From an uncultured Collinsella sp. (GTDB lineage Bacteria > Actinomycetota > Coriobacteriia > Coriobacteriales > Coriobacteriaceae), in NCBI GenBank assembly GCA_902478825.1, contig CABSMK010000026.1, positions 1-14,924 on the forward strand: 14,924 nucleotides of DNA. The letters run 5' to 3'. A program made the translations under genes and the position numbers. Each line of letters opens with the position of its first letter. The stretch's first letter is position 1. Below are positions 1-6,553 of the stretch, piece by piece. Below the pieces are notes generated by a model. The model did not search any database and was not told the DNA's origin. It saw nothing but the letters and a program-made list of their open reading frames with translations.

Positions 1-18
1 GATGTGTATAAGAGACAG
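1..18 (+). other. Tn5/Nextera mosaic-end adapter remnant (artefact)
   Basis: The window opens with GATGTGTATAAGAGACAG, which is 18 of the 19 bases of the Tn5 transposase mosaic end used in tagmentation libraries. It lies exactly at the first base, as expected for an untrimmed adapter at a contig end. Reading frames that start in it give the artefact peptides MCIRDR and MYKRQ on the plus strand, and LSLIHI as a false C-terminus on the minus strand. It should be masked. Confidence 0.96.
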
Positions 19-213
19 GTGCGAGCAGTGCATGCGCTCCGCCCGGTCGGGCATCTCACGGGCGGTCAGCTCGCCTGCCTCCTCCAGCTTGAGCCAAGCA
101 TACAGGTTGTCCTTGTTCGGGAAAAGCGGCAGGCTCCTGCAGGCGGCGGGGGCGGACAGGCCGCTCCGGTGGAACTCCCAGAGAATCCCCTCGCGCTCCT
201 CTTTCGTATACAT
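19..213 (-). CDS. Transposase-like HTH protein, N-terminal fragment (cut by contig end)
   Basis: The ATG at 211-213 is preceded on the minus strand by AGGAGGGAG at good spacing, a strong ribosome binding site. It opens a frame of 65 genuine codons running off the contig end; six further codons (LSLIHI) come from the adapter. The peptide begins MYTKEEREGILWEFHRSGLS and continues with a helix-turn-helix-like stretch (APAACRSLPLFPNKDNLYAW, residues 21-40). This pattern, an 'acidic-basic start, then residues resembling a Leu/Tyr/Trp recognition helix', is typical of the N-terminal HTH of IS3-type OrfA and related transposases. The tandem repeats just upstream fit an IS end. The catalytic part is outside the window, so the family is inferred from the HTH only. 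A different HTH DNA-binding protein is possible. Confidence 0.6.
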
Positions 214-257
214 CGGACTCCCTCCTGGACCCAGATTGGGTCCGAGATTTTGTCCGA

Positions 258-400
258 GGTCCCCACTTTCCCAACGAGCCTCAACCGGAAAATACATCCC
301 GGAATCCAGCTGAATAGTGGGACACACTTTCCCAATCGGGTCCCAAGCGGAAACTGCATCCCACTCCGGACGTGAATTCTGGGACACGGTTTCCGGATGC
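258..400. repeat. Degenerate 61-62 bp tandem repeats upstream of the transposase fragment
   Basis: Two full units (258-318 and 319-380) and the start of a third (381-400) can be aligned by eye. Each begins GG(G)(A/T)C-C followed by a CTTTCC-like block (cactttcccaa in the first two, ggtttcc in the third). In units one and two this is followed about 20 bases on by ccGGAAA/gcGGAAA and then ATCCC. The array lies 45 bp upstream of the transposase start and ends at an A-run (401-406). By inference these are transposase-binding sites at one end of an insertion sequence whose other end is beyond the contig. The exact IS terminus cannot be fixed from one end. Confidence 0.6.
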
Positions 401-481
401 AAAAAAGGTCACAAGACATGGCCTTCGACTTATATATGTTCAGCGGATACCCCTAAGACAAGCCGCGCTCCAACAACAAGG

Positions 482-611
482 CGTCTGTCCGGGCGGAGGC
501 ATATAAGGTTCATCGCGAGTTCCGCACGCAAAGGGGGCCACTTAATGTGGCCCCCGTCTTGCGCAGGACTGTCCGAGCAGGGAACCTTATATGCCTCCGC
601 CCGGACAGACG
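482..611. repeat. 130-bp element with perfect 30-bp inverted arms
   Basis: Bases 482-511 are the exact reverse complement of 582-611. The arms contain GTCCGGGCGGAGG and CATATAAGGTT. The 70 bp between them hold a smaller GC-rich hairpin (533-555) and flanking bases that also pair imperfectly, so a transcript of either strand could fold into one long stem. No reading frame is supported here. The region 214-638 contains no gene; besides this element and the tandem repeats I see nothing else in it. The element may be a MITE/REP-like repeat, or an elaborate 3' end for the minus-strand membrane enzyme gene that stops at 639. Confidence 0.85.
533..555 (-). terminator. Hairpin, likely terminator of the LTA-synthase-like gene
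   Basis: GGGGGCCAC at 533-541 pairs perfectly with GTGGCCCCC at 547-555 around a 5-nt loop (ttaat). Read on the minus strand it lies about 85 bp after the stop codon at 639 and is followed by CCCCCTTTGCG. The short T-run makes it a weak but plausible rho-independent terminator. It is nested within the 30-bp inverted arms. Confidence 0.5.
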
Positions 612-638
612 TTTCAGTTATGAACTCGCAGCTAGTCG

Positions 639-2939
639 TTACTTGATCTTGGTCGTACCCGGTGCCAGGTTGGGGTCGGTCTCGTTGGCCTCGGTCTGGA
701 AGTGCTCGGTGTACACGTTCTTGCCGTCGCGAAACATCTCGTAGTACTGCATCTTGGCGTAATCCTCGCGCACCTTGGTGGCGGCTGCCGCGGCGGCGTC
801 GTCACCGGTGACGTTGGAGGAGAGCGCCCAGCGCAGGCTGGCGTCCTCGTAGCCCACGGAGTTGATAGCAGGCAGCGACTCGCGCAGCGTCATGTGCGCC
901 TTCTGATAGTCGGAAAGCGGGGCACCGATCAGCTGCATCAGCTGGGTGGACAGATAGTTAGTGGACAGGTCGTCGACCTCACTCGTCTGGTTGCAACCGG
1001 CAACGTCGTAGTTGGCCCAGATGATGTAGTCGGTCTGCCACAGACGCTCCTGGTGCGTGGCGTCGTCTTCGCCGGTAAACCACTTGTCGTTGAACTTGGA
1101 CGGGAAGAACGGCTGGTGGTCGCCCCAGAACACCACGACCACCTTGCGGTCAAGCTTGCTCAGGGCGTTTAGGAAGTAGCGCAGCGCCTGGTCGGACTGC
1201 TCGATGCACGAGACGTACTCATCGACATCGGATAGCGTGCCGTCCTCGACGGTCTTGGCGTCCAGGTCGGTCGTGTCGATGTTCAGGTGCATCTGCTTGT
1301 CGACCGGCAGCAGGCCCGTATCGTAGCCCGAGTGGTTCTGCATGGTCACGTCGAAGATAAACTGCGGATCGGCGTTCTGGTCGAGCAGCTCAAGAATCTT
1401 GTCGTAGGTAGCCTGGTCGGTCACCATGCCGCGCAGGGTATCGGCGCCCTGGAAATCGTTGATGGACAGGAACTGGTCAAAGCCAAAGTCCTTGTAGACG
1501 TTCTCACGGTTCCAGTTGGTCGCGTGGTTGGGATGCATGGCCGTGGTGGAATATCCGAGCGACTTGAACTGCTCGGCTAAGTTCCCGGTCGTCTCCATGT
1601 TGTAGATGGTGTAGGGGTACACGCCCGAGCCCAGGTTGGCCATGGAGTTGCCGGTCATAAACTCAAACTCGGTATTGGCGGTACCGCCGCCGTAGGCGCT
1701 CACATAGAGCTTGCCACGGCTGAGGCAGTCGGACAGGTTCTTAAAGTACTGCGGACCCTCGTAGCCGGCGCGCATGTTCTGGTAGATCGACAGATCCGAG
1801 AACGTCTCGTTCATGATGGCGATGACCGTGGGCTTCTCGCTATCGAACTGCTCCTTTGCGGCGGCGCGCTCGTTGCTCTTGGCCGCGTCGGACTTGTCGT
1901 AGGCCTTGGCGTACTTTTTGAGCGCGGCCTTGGCATCGTCGACGGAGTAGTCGGCGGGTTTGGGCGGCTTGATGGACTGCGCCGCACTAATAAAGGCAGG
2001 CAGGTAGCCCTCGCGCCAGTAGCTCTCGAGCGGGCGCCAGGTGTAGACGGTGATGCCGAGAGTGTTGTAGTAGTCGATGAGCGTAACATGCGCGGTCACG
2101 CCGCCCAGGCACAGCACGGCGACGAGCAGGTTGGTGAGCAGCATGCGCTTGGCGTTGGCGGCGCCCTTCTGACGGTGCGGTGCCACCAGGCCGGCGTACT
2201 CGCATAGCAGCATGGCGATGGCGGTAAAGCCCATGGACAGCACGCAGAACAGCGAGATCGAGAAGGTGTAGCCGTTGCCGGCGACCGCGGCGGCGGTGGA
2301 GATGGCCGAAAGGTCGCCCGGCTGGATGGGCATGGATTTAAACGTGATGACGAAGAACTCGGCAATGCCTAGGACAAAGAGGGCAAAGGCCAGGACCGCG
2401 GGAGCTGCGCCGTGGCGCTGGAACAGGAAGAACAGACCGACCATGAGCGTGGTGATGATGGCCCACTCGAGCAGGATGCACAGGGGGTAGACCCAGGTAA
2501 AGTCGTGGTTGGACGAGACCTCCATGCCCAGCAGCGCAAAGACGCCGGCGAGCAGCAGGCACAAGACGGCCGCGACGAGCGGTTTGCCCACGAAGGCGCC
2601 GCGCAGGCGGGCAAGCTTGCCGGTGGGGGCGGGGGCGTCGGGCGTGGCGAACGCAAAGACGCGCGGGGCGATGCGGTCGCGGGCGATGCTGGCCCAAGCG
2701 CAGCCGGTGAGGATGGCGTTGGTCAGGATGAGCATCACAAAGGCGAGCGGCTCGTTTTGGGCGACGAGACCAATAGCGCCCCAAATGGTCAAAAAGAGCT
2801 GGAACAGGCCGAAGGCGACGCTCCACCCAAGAGCGCTTTTGGCAACGGTGCCCGACTTTGCGCGAATGGCCTTGGCCTCGCGCAAGACAAGGTAGACGGT
2901 CGCCGCAAGACCGACGAGCGAGATGGCGGCAGCGAACAT
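639..2939 (-). CDS. LTA synthase family membrane phosphotransferase (sulfatase fold)
   Basis: A 766-residue membrane enzyme. The first about 290 residues hold roughly eight hydrophobic segments (near 2-19, 38-60, 65-84, 120-139, 150-173, 180-200, 226-249, 267-286). A predicted extracytoplasmic alkaline-phosphatase/sulfatase-fold domain follows. Family landmarks are visible: a metal-binding MNETFSDLS (376-384), the nucleophile region YGGGTANTEFEFMTGNS with likely catalytic Thr420, MHPNHATNWNRENVY (468-482), QNHSGY (534-539) and GDHQPFF (606-612). LtaS-type enzymes move glycerol phosphate or related groups from a lipid donor to a surface polymer; the substrate here is unknown. A GTG five codons upstream keeps the frame open, but ATG 2939 is preferred because GAGGAG lies 7 nt before it. 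The gene stands alone, divergent from the nitroreductase. Typical LtaS has five membrane spans, so this belongs to a longer-anchored subgroup. Confidence 0.88.
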   Translation of the reverse strand: MFAAAISLVGLAATVYLVLREAKAIRAKSGTVAKSALGWSVAFGLFQLFLTIWGAIGLVAQNEPLAFVMLILTNAILTGCAWASIARDRIAPRVFAFATPDAPAPTGKLARLRGAFVGKPLVAAVLCLLLAGVFALLGMEVSSNHDFTWVYPLCILLEWAIITTLMVGLFFLFQRHGAAPAVLAFALFVLGIAEFFVITFKSMPIQPGDLSAISTAAAVAGNGYTFSISLFCVLSMGFTAIAMLLCEYAGLVAPHRQKGAANAKRMLLTNLLVAVLCLGGVTAHVTLIDYYNTLGITVYTWRPLESYWREGYLPAFISAAQSIKPPKPADYSVDDAKAALKKYAKAYDKSDAAKSNERAAAKEQFDSEKPTVIAIMNETFSDLSIYQNMRAGYEGPQYFKNLSDCLSRGKLYVSAYGGGTANTEFEFMTGNSMANLGSGVYPYTIYNMETTGNLAEQFKSLGYSTTAMHPNHATNWNRENVYKDFGFDQFLSINDFQGADTLRGMVTDQATYDKILELLDQNADPQFIFDVTMQNHSGYDTGLLPVDKQMHLNIDTTDLDAKTVEDGTLSDVDEYVSCIEQSDQALRYFLNALSKLDRKVVVVFWGDHQPFFPSKFNDKWFTGEDDATHQERLWQTDYIIWANYDVAGCNQTSEVDDLSTNYLSTQLMQLIGAPLSDYQKAHMTLRESLPAINSVGYEDASLRWALSSNVTGDDAAAAAATKVREDYAKMQYYEMFRDGKNVYTEHFQTEANETDPNLAPGTTKIK

Positions 2940-2946
2940 GCTGAGA

Positions 2947-2952
2947 CTCCTC
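2947..2952 (-). promoter_or_regulatory. Ribosome binding site deciding start at 2939
   Basis: On the minus strand GAGGAG is followed by 7 nt and then ATG at 2939. The alternative GTG start at 2954 would place this Shine-Dalgarno inside the coding sequence, and no comparable site precedes that GTG. Confidence 0.75.
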
Positions 2953-3152
2953 ACAAACTAAAACCTACGAAAGCGGGGGTTTACCCGATTGTTACCAAGA
3001 TATGCACTGCAATTGGTGGCTGCGCACAACAACCAGCCATATTAACGCGCACGTGTGGCGGTGTGGCGCAATGTAGCGGCGACCTGCGCGATAATGGACG
3101 GGAATTACACGGAAACGTAAAGGCTTCTTAAAGAATTAGCGAGGATGAGGCG
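2953..3152. other. Divergent intergenic region between membrane enzyme and nitroreductase
   Basis: About 200 bp with no supported gene. Both flanking promoters should lie here. The best plus-strand minus-10 candidate is GATAAT at 3090-3095, but no convincing minus-35 accompanies it. The nitroreductase ribosome binding site is GAGGA at 3141-3145. No clear minus-strand promoter or operator palindrome was found. Confidence 0.4.
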
Positions 3153-4001
3153 ATGAACGAGCAGGTTTGCACCAAGGCTGTGGATACGTGTGGCTATCCG
3201 GTCGAGACGACGGGCAATGCGGTGCTGGACACGTTGGAGCACCGTTCCTCCACGCGTGCCTTTGCGCGCGATGACGACGGCCGCCCCGTGGCGGTGACCG
3301 ACGAGCAGCGTGCGGCGATTCTGCACGCAGCGAGTCGCGCTCCGTCGGCGGGCGCCATGATGATGTATTCCGTCGTGAGCATTCGCGAGCAGGCTACGCT
3401 GGACCGTCTGGCCGACCTGTGCGACCACCAGCCCATGATCGCCAAGGCGCCCTGGGCACTAATATTTGTGGTCGATTATGCCAAGTGGATCGATCTGTTT
3501 GAGCACGTGGGCTGCTTTGAGCCCGAGTTTGTCGAGCGCACGGGTAAGGCGCCCCGCCGCGCGCCGGGTTTGGGCGACTTTGCCATCGCGGCCCAGGACG
3601 CCGTGATCGCCGCGCAAAACGCCGTGGTTGCCGCCGAGGCTCTGGGCTTGGGGAGCTGCTATATCGGTGATATCGTCGAGAATGCCGAGGAAGTTGCCGA
3701 GCTGCTGGACTTGCCGCCCTATACCATGCCGCTGTCGATGCTCATCATCGGCACGCCCCGTAAGGAGCGTCCGGCCATTGCGCATCCCGTGGTGAACCTG
3801 GTGCACGAGGAGCGCTACTGCCGCGCCGATGCTGCGACCATGGACGCGCAGGTGGCCGAGATGGACGCGATGTTTCGCCCGCATGCCCGCGAGGTGGGCG
3901 AGCGCGTGGTGGATATCTACACCCGCAAACACACGAGTCCCTTTATGGCTGAGATGAGCCGCTCCATGGAGTGGTGGTTCAAAAACTGGCTCGGAAAATG
4001 A
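3153..4001 (+). CDS. Nitroreductase family FMN-dependent oxidoreductase
   Basis: A 282-residue soluble flavoprotein of the nitroreductase superfamily. These enzymes bind FMN as dimers and reduce nitroaromatics, quinones, flavins or related substrates using NAD(P)H. Visible hallmarks are the N-terminal FMN-phosphate motif HRSSTRAF (residues 30-37), ASRAPSAGAMMMYSVV (60-75), and the C-terminal AAQNAVVAAEALGLGSCYIG (about 153-172), which forms the dimer/FMN core. A further block at about 196-204 (LSMLIIGTP) is the usual last strand. At 282 residues it is longer than typical 200-250 residue members; the extra about 70 residues form a charged C-terminal tail ending in MEWWFKNWLGK. GAGGA 7 nt upstream supports the ATG start. 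It is monocistronic: divergent from its left neighbour and closed by a hairpin on the right. The physiological substrate cannot be read from sequence. Confidence 0.9.
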   Translation: MNEQVCTKAVDTCGYPVETTGNAVLDTLEHRSSTRAFARDDDGRPVAVTDEQRAAILHAASRAPSAGAMMMYSVVSIREQATLDRLADLCDHQPMIAKAPWALIFVVDYAKWIDLFEHVGCFEPEFVERTGKAPRRAPGLGDFAIAAQDAVIAAQNAVVAAEALGLGSCYIGDIVENAEEVAELLDLPPYTMPLSMLIIGTPRKERPAIAHPVVNLVHEERYCRADAATMDAQVAEMDAMFRPHAREVGERVVDIYTRKHTSPFMAEMSRSMEWWFKNWLGK

Positions 4002-4004
4002 CAG

Positions 4005-4035
4005 ATGTGGCAAAGGGGCAGTCCCTTTGCCACAT
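4005..4035 (+). terminator. 13-bp hairpin after nitroreductase gene
   Basis: ATGTGGCAAAGGG (4005-4017) pairs perfectly with CCCTTTGCCACAT (4023-4035) around a 5-nt loop (gcagt), starting 4 bases after the nitroreductase stop. There is no T-run, so it may end transcription weakly or protect the mRNA 3' end. Its CAAAGG...CCCTTTG core recurs in the terminator at 6488-6525, suggesting a shared repeat family. Confidence 0.6.
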
Positions 4036-4096
4036 TCCATATCGCCGCGGTAGCCTAAAGACTGTATAAATCTTTATCTAGCTGGGAAAACAGTGC

Positions 4097-4124
4097 ATTA
4101 AAACATGGGCCGATTACCTATAAT
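4097..4124 (+). promoter_or_regulatory. Candidate kup promoter
   Basis: A perfect TATAAT minus-10 lies at 4119-4124, with a weak minus-35 candidate ATTAAA at 4097-4102 (16-nt spacer). Transcription would begin near 4131, giving a short leader of about 29 nt before ATG 4160. This leaves no room for a riboswitch in that leader. TATAAA at 4065-4070 is an alternative minus-10. Confidence 0.5.
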
Positions 4125-4159
4125 CCCTTCGAACATTAAAGTTGGGAGGAAACCGGCTT

Positions 4160-6187
4160 ATGGAACAAAAGGCCAAGGAGGCAGCCTCGCACGCTGCGAT
4201 TCCTGTGAGCATCTCGGCGATGCTCGTCACGCTGGGCGTGGTGTACGGCGATATCGGCACCAGTCCTATGTATGTAACCAAGGCGCTCGTTGCCGGCAAC
4301 GGCGGCATCGGAAGCGTCACGGAGGAGTTCGTGCTCGGCGCGCTCTCCCTTGTCGTGTGGACGGTCACGCTGCTGACCACCATCAAGTATGTGCTTATCT
4401 CGCTGCGCGCCGATAACCATGGTGAGGGCGGCATCTTTGCCCTGTACAGCCTGGTCAAGCGCTGCGGCAAGTGGCTTATCATCCCCGCCATGCTGGGTGG
4501 CGCCGCGCTGCTCGCCGACGGCATCCTGACGCCGGCCGTTACCGTTACCACGGCCATCGAGGGCCTGCGCACCATCCCGGCGGTCCATGCCGTGCTGGGC
4601 GATGACCAGGGCCGCGTCGTCGCCATTACGCTCGCCATCATCATCGTGCTCTTCTTGGTACAGCGCATCGGTACGGCCAAGATCGGTCACGCCTTTGGCC
4701 CCATCATGACGCTGTGGTTCCTGTTCCTGGGCGGCACGGGTCTGTTCTTTGTCTTCCAGCACCCCGCCGTGCTGCTGTGCCTCAACCCGGTGCGCGGCAT
4801 CGCCTTTTTGCTGAGCCCCAACAACCACGCGGGCATCATGATTCTGGGCAGTTGCTTCCTCGCCACCACCGGTGCCGAGGCGCTCTACTCCGACATGGGC
4901 CACGTCGGCCGCGGCAACATCTACGCTACCTGGCCGTTCGTTAAGTGCTGCCTGCTGCTTTCCTATATGGGCCAGGGCGCTTGGCTTATGAACAACGCTG
5001 CCAACCCCGAGCTCATGGGCATTGCCGACCTCAACCCGTTCTACCAGATGCTCGCCCCGGGCCTGCGTCCCTTTGCCGTAGGCCTTTCCACCGTTGCGGC
5101 CATCATTGCCTCGCAGGCGCTCATCACCGGCGCATTCTCGCTGGTGTCCGAGGCCAGCCGTCTGGACCTCATGCCGCACATGCAGGTCTTCTACCCTGCC
5201 GAGACCAAGGGCCAGCTCTACATCCCCATGGTCAACAACGTCATGCTTGTCGGCTGCGTCATCGTGGTGCTGCTGTTCCAGAACTCGGCGCATATGGAAG
5301 CCGCGTACGGCCTTGCCATTACGCTGACTATGATGTGCACCACGCTGCTGCTCTTCTTCTACCTGCACGAGGAGCGCAAGCTCAAGGTTGCTCCGTGGAT
5401 CTTCGCGGCCTTCTTCCTTTTGCTCGAGGGCTTTTTCTTCGTGAGCTCGCTCACCAAGTTCTTCCACGGCGGCTACTTCACCATCCTCATGGCTGCACTC
5501 ATCATGGGCATTATGGTGTGCTGGTACAACGGCACGGCGGTCGAGCAGCGCCAGTTTACGCTGCTGCCGCTGCGCAGCTACCTGCCGCAGCTCAAGCGCC
5601 TGCGTGACGACGACCGTTACGAGCGCATGAGCGACAACGTCGTGTACCTGACCAAGGACACCCATACCGACTACATCGACCGCGATATCGTCTATTCGAT
5701 CTTGGACAAGCATCCCAAGCGCGCCCGCGCCTGGTGGTTTGTGAATGTCGAGACCATGGACGAGCCGCATACCTTTGCCTATTCGGTCGAGACGTTCGGC
5801 ACCGACTACGTGTTTCGTGTGCATCTGTACCTGGGCTACAAGATCAACCAGCGCGTCAATGCCTACCTGCGTCAGGTTGTTCAGGACCTGGCTACCACCG
5901 GCGAGCTGCCGCCGCAGACGCATGACTACTCGGTCTACAAGGATCCGGGTAACATCGGCACGTTCAAGTTCGTCCTGATTCGTAAGCTTCTGGCGCCTGA
6001 AAGCGATGTGGAGCCGAGCGAGCGTACGGCCATCACGCTCAAGTACATCATCCGCCGCGCAGCCGGCACGCCTGCACGCTGGTACGGCCTGGAGAACTCC
6101 AACGTGAGCTTTGAGTACGTGCCGCTGTTCACCAAGTTCAAGGCCGTGAACAAGATGCAGCGCCTGGCCCCCAACGAGCGGCCGTAG
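4160..6187 (+). CDS. kup: Kup family potassium transporter
   Basis: A 675-residue KUP/HAK/KT-family integral membrane protein that takes up K+, in characterised members by H+ symport. The family signature GVVYGDIGTSPMYV is at residues 26-39, followed by about 12 hydrophobic segments through roughly residue 465. Other conserved blocks include GGIFALYSLV, GGAALLADGILTPAVTV (about 113-129) and ALYSDMGHVGRGN (about 244-256, with TTGAE just before). The last about 200 residues form the cytoplasmic C-terminal domain. Length is normal for the family. The frame is open from a TTG at 4142, but ATG 4160 is chosen because GGGAGGA (4144-4150) sits 9 nt before it. The gene has its own promoter candidate and is followed by a small membrane protein gene and a terminator. 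The KdpDE-like genes downstream suggest K+-responsive control, which is inference. Confidence 0.95.
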   Translation: MEQKAKEAASHAAIPVSISAMLVTLGVVYGDIGTSPMYVTKALVAGNGGIGSVTEEFVLGALSLVVWTVTLLTTIKYVLISLRADNHGEGGIFALYSLVKRCGKWLIIPAMLGGAALLADGILTPAVTVTTAIEGLRTIPAVHAVLGDDQGRVVAITLAIIIVLFLVQRIGTAKIGHAFGPIMTLWFLFLGGTGLFFVFQHPAVLLCLNPVRGIAFLLSPNNHAGIMILGSCFLATTGAEALYSDMGHVGRGNIYATWPFVKCCLLLSYMGQGAWLMNNAANPELMGIADLNPFYQMLAPGLRPFAVGLSTVAAIIASQALITGAFSLVSEASRLDLMPHMQVFYPAETKGQLYIPMVNNVMLVGCVIVVLLFQNSAHMEAAYGLAITLTMMCTTLLLFFYLHEERKLKVAPWIFAAFFLLLEGFFFVSSLTKFFHGGYFTILMAALIMGIMVCWYNGTAVEQRQFTLLPLRSYLPQLKRLRDDDRYERMSDNVVYLTKDTHTDYIDRDIVYSILDKHPKRARAWWFVNVETMDEPHTFAYSVETFGTDYVFRVHLYLGYKINQRVNAYLRQVVQDLATTGELPPQTHDYSVYKDPGNIGTFKFVLIRKLLAPESDVEPSERTAITLKYIIRRAAGTPARWYGLENSNVSFEYVPLFTKFKAVNKMQRLAPNERP

Positions 6188-6247
6188 ACGTCGGCGGCTA
6201 CACGGAGTTGGTTTTTGATGGATAAGCATGAGGCCGGGGAGGTAAAC

Positions 6248-6442
6248 ATGGATACAAAGGCGCTCGATGGCCGTGAGGCGGTGGTCGAAATGGTACGTGA
6301 GGCACGCGCCGACGCCGCCGAAGATCGGTTTTTGACGAACCGTGCCAACATGGATATGGCCGACCGCGTGATCTCGATTGTGGCACTGGTATTTGGAGCA
6401 GTGTGCGTGTGTGCCCTGCTCGCGCACGTGCTGTTTGTCTAG
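6248..6442 (+). CDS. Small single-pass membrane protein downstream of kup
   Basis: A 64-residue protein with a charged, probably helical N-terminal half (TKALDGREAVVEMVREARAD) and one C-terminal hydrophobic segment, ISIVALVFGAVCVCALLAHV (about residues 43-62). It ends two residues later. I do not recognise a family. ATG 6248 is preferred because GGGGAGG lies 5 nt upstream; an in-frame ATG at 6218 with GGAG 10 nt before it would add ten residues. It begins 60 bp after the kup stop and ends 45 bp before a strong terminator, so it is very probably cotranscribed with kup. By position it could be an accessory or regulatory subunit of the transporter, by analogy with small subunits such as KdpF, but nothing in the sequence proves this. 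Confidence 0.75.
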   Translation: MDTKALDGREAVVEMVREARADAAEDRFLTNRANMDMADRVISIVALVFGAVCVCALLAHVLFV

Positions 6443-6487
6443 CGACCGCCGGTTGCAAAGGCTATACACTTGGAACCACCACAAGGG

Positions 6488-6534
6488 AAACCACCACAAA
6501 GGTGCCTGTCCCTTTGTGGTGGTTTTTGTTTTTG
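6488..6534 (+). terminator. Rho-independent terminator of the kup transcript
   Basis: AAACCACCACAAAGG (6488-6502) pairs perfectly with CCTTTGTGGTGGTTT (6511-6525) around an 8-nt loop (tgcctgtc). A TTTTTGTTTTT run starts at 6523. This is the clearest terminator in the window and separates kup plus the small membrane gene from the sensor kinase. A partial direct copy of the left arm (aaccaccacaaggg, 6473-6486) precedes it. The loop and stem share the (T/G)CCCTTTG core seen at 4005-4035. Confidence 0.93.
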
Positions 6535-6553
6535 AGAGAGGGGCGGGGCGCTG

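Noticed and set aside
2..375. Two overlapping plus-strand reading frames starting MCIRDRC and MYKRQV
   Set aside because: Both start inside the adapter at bases 1-18 and run antisense to the transposase fragment; MCIRDR and MYKRQ are known translations of the mosaic end.
317..744. Short plus-strand frames of 65 and 109 codons in the gap before the membrane enzyme gene
   Set aside because: They run through the tandem and inverted repeats and into the antisense of the membrane enzyme, with no ribosome site or recognisable composition.
4036..4159. Possible c-di-AMP or K+-responsive riboswitch upstream of kup
   Set aside because: The gap is only 124 bp, the best promoter leaves a leader of about 29 nt, and I see none of the extended paired structure such a riboswitch needs.
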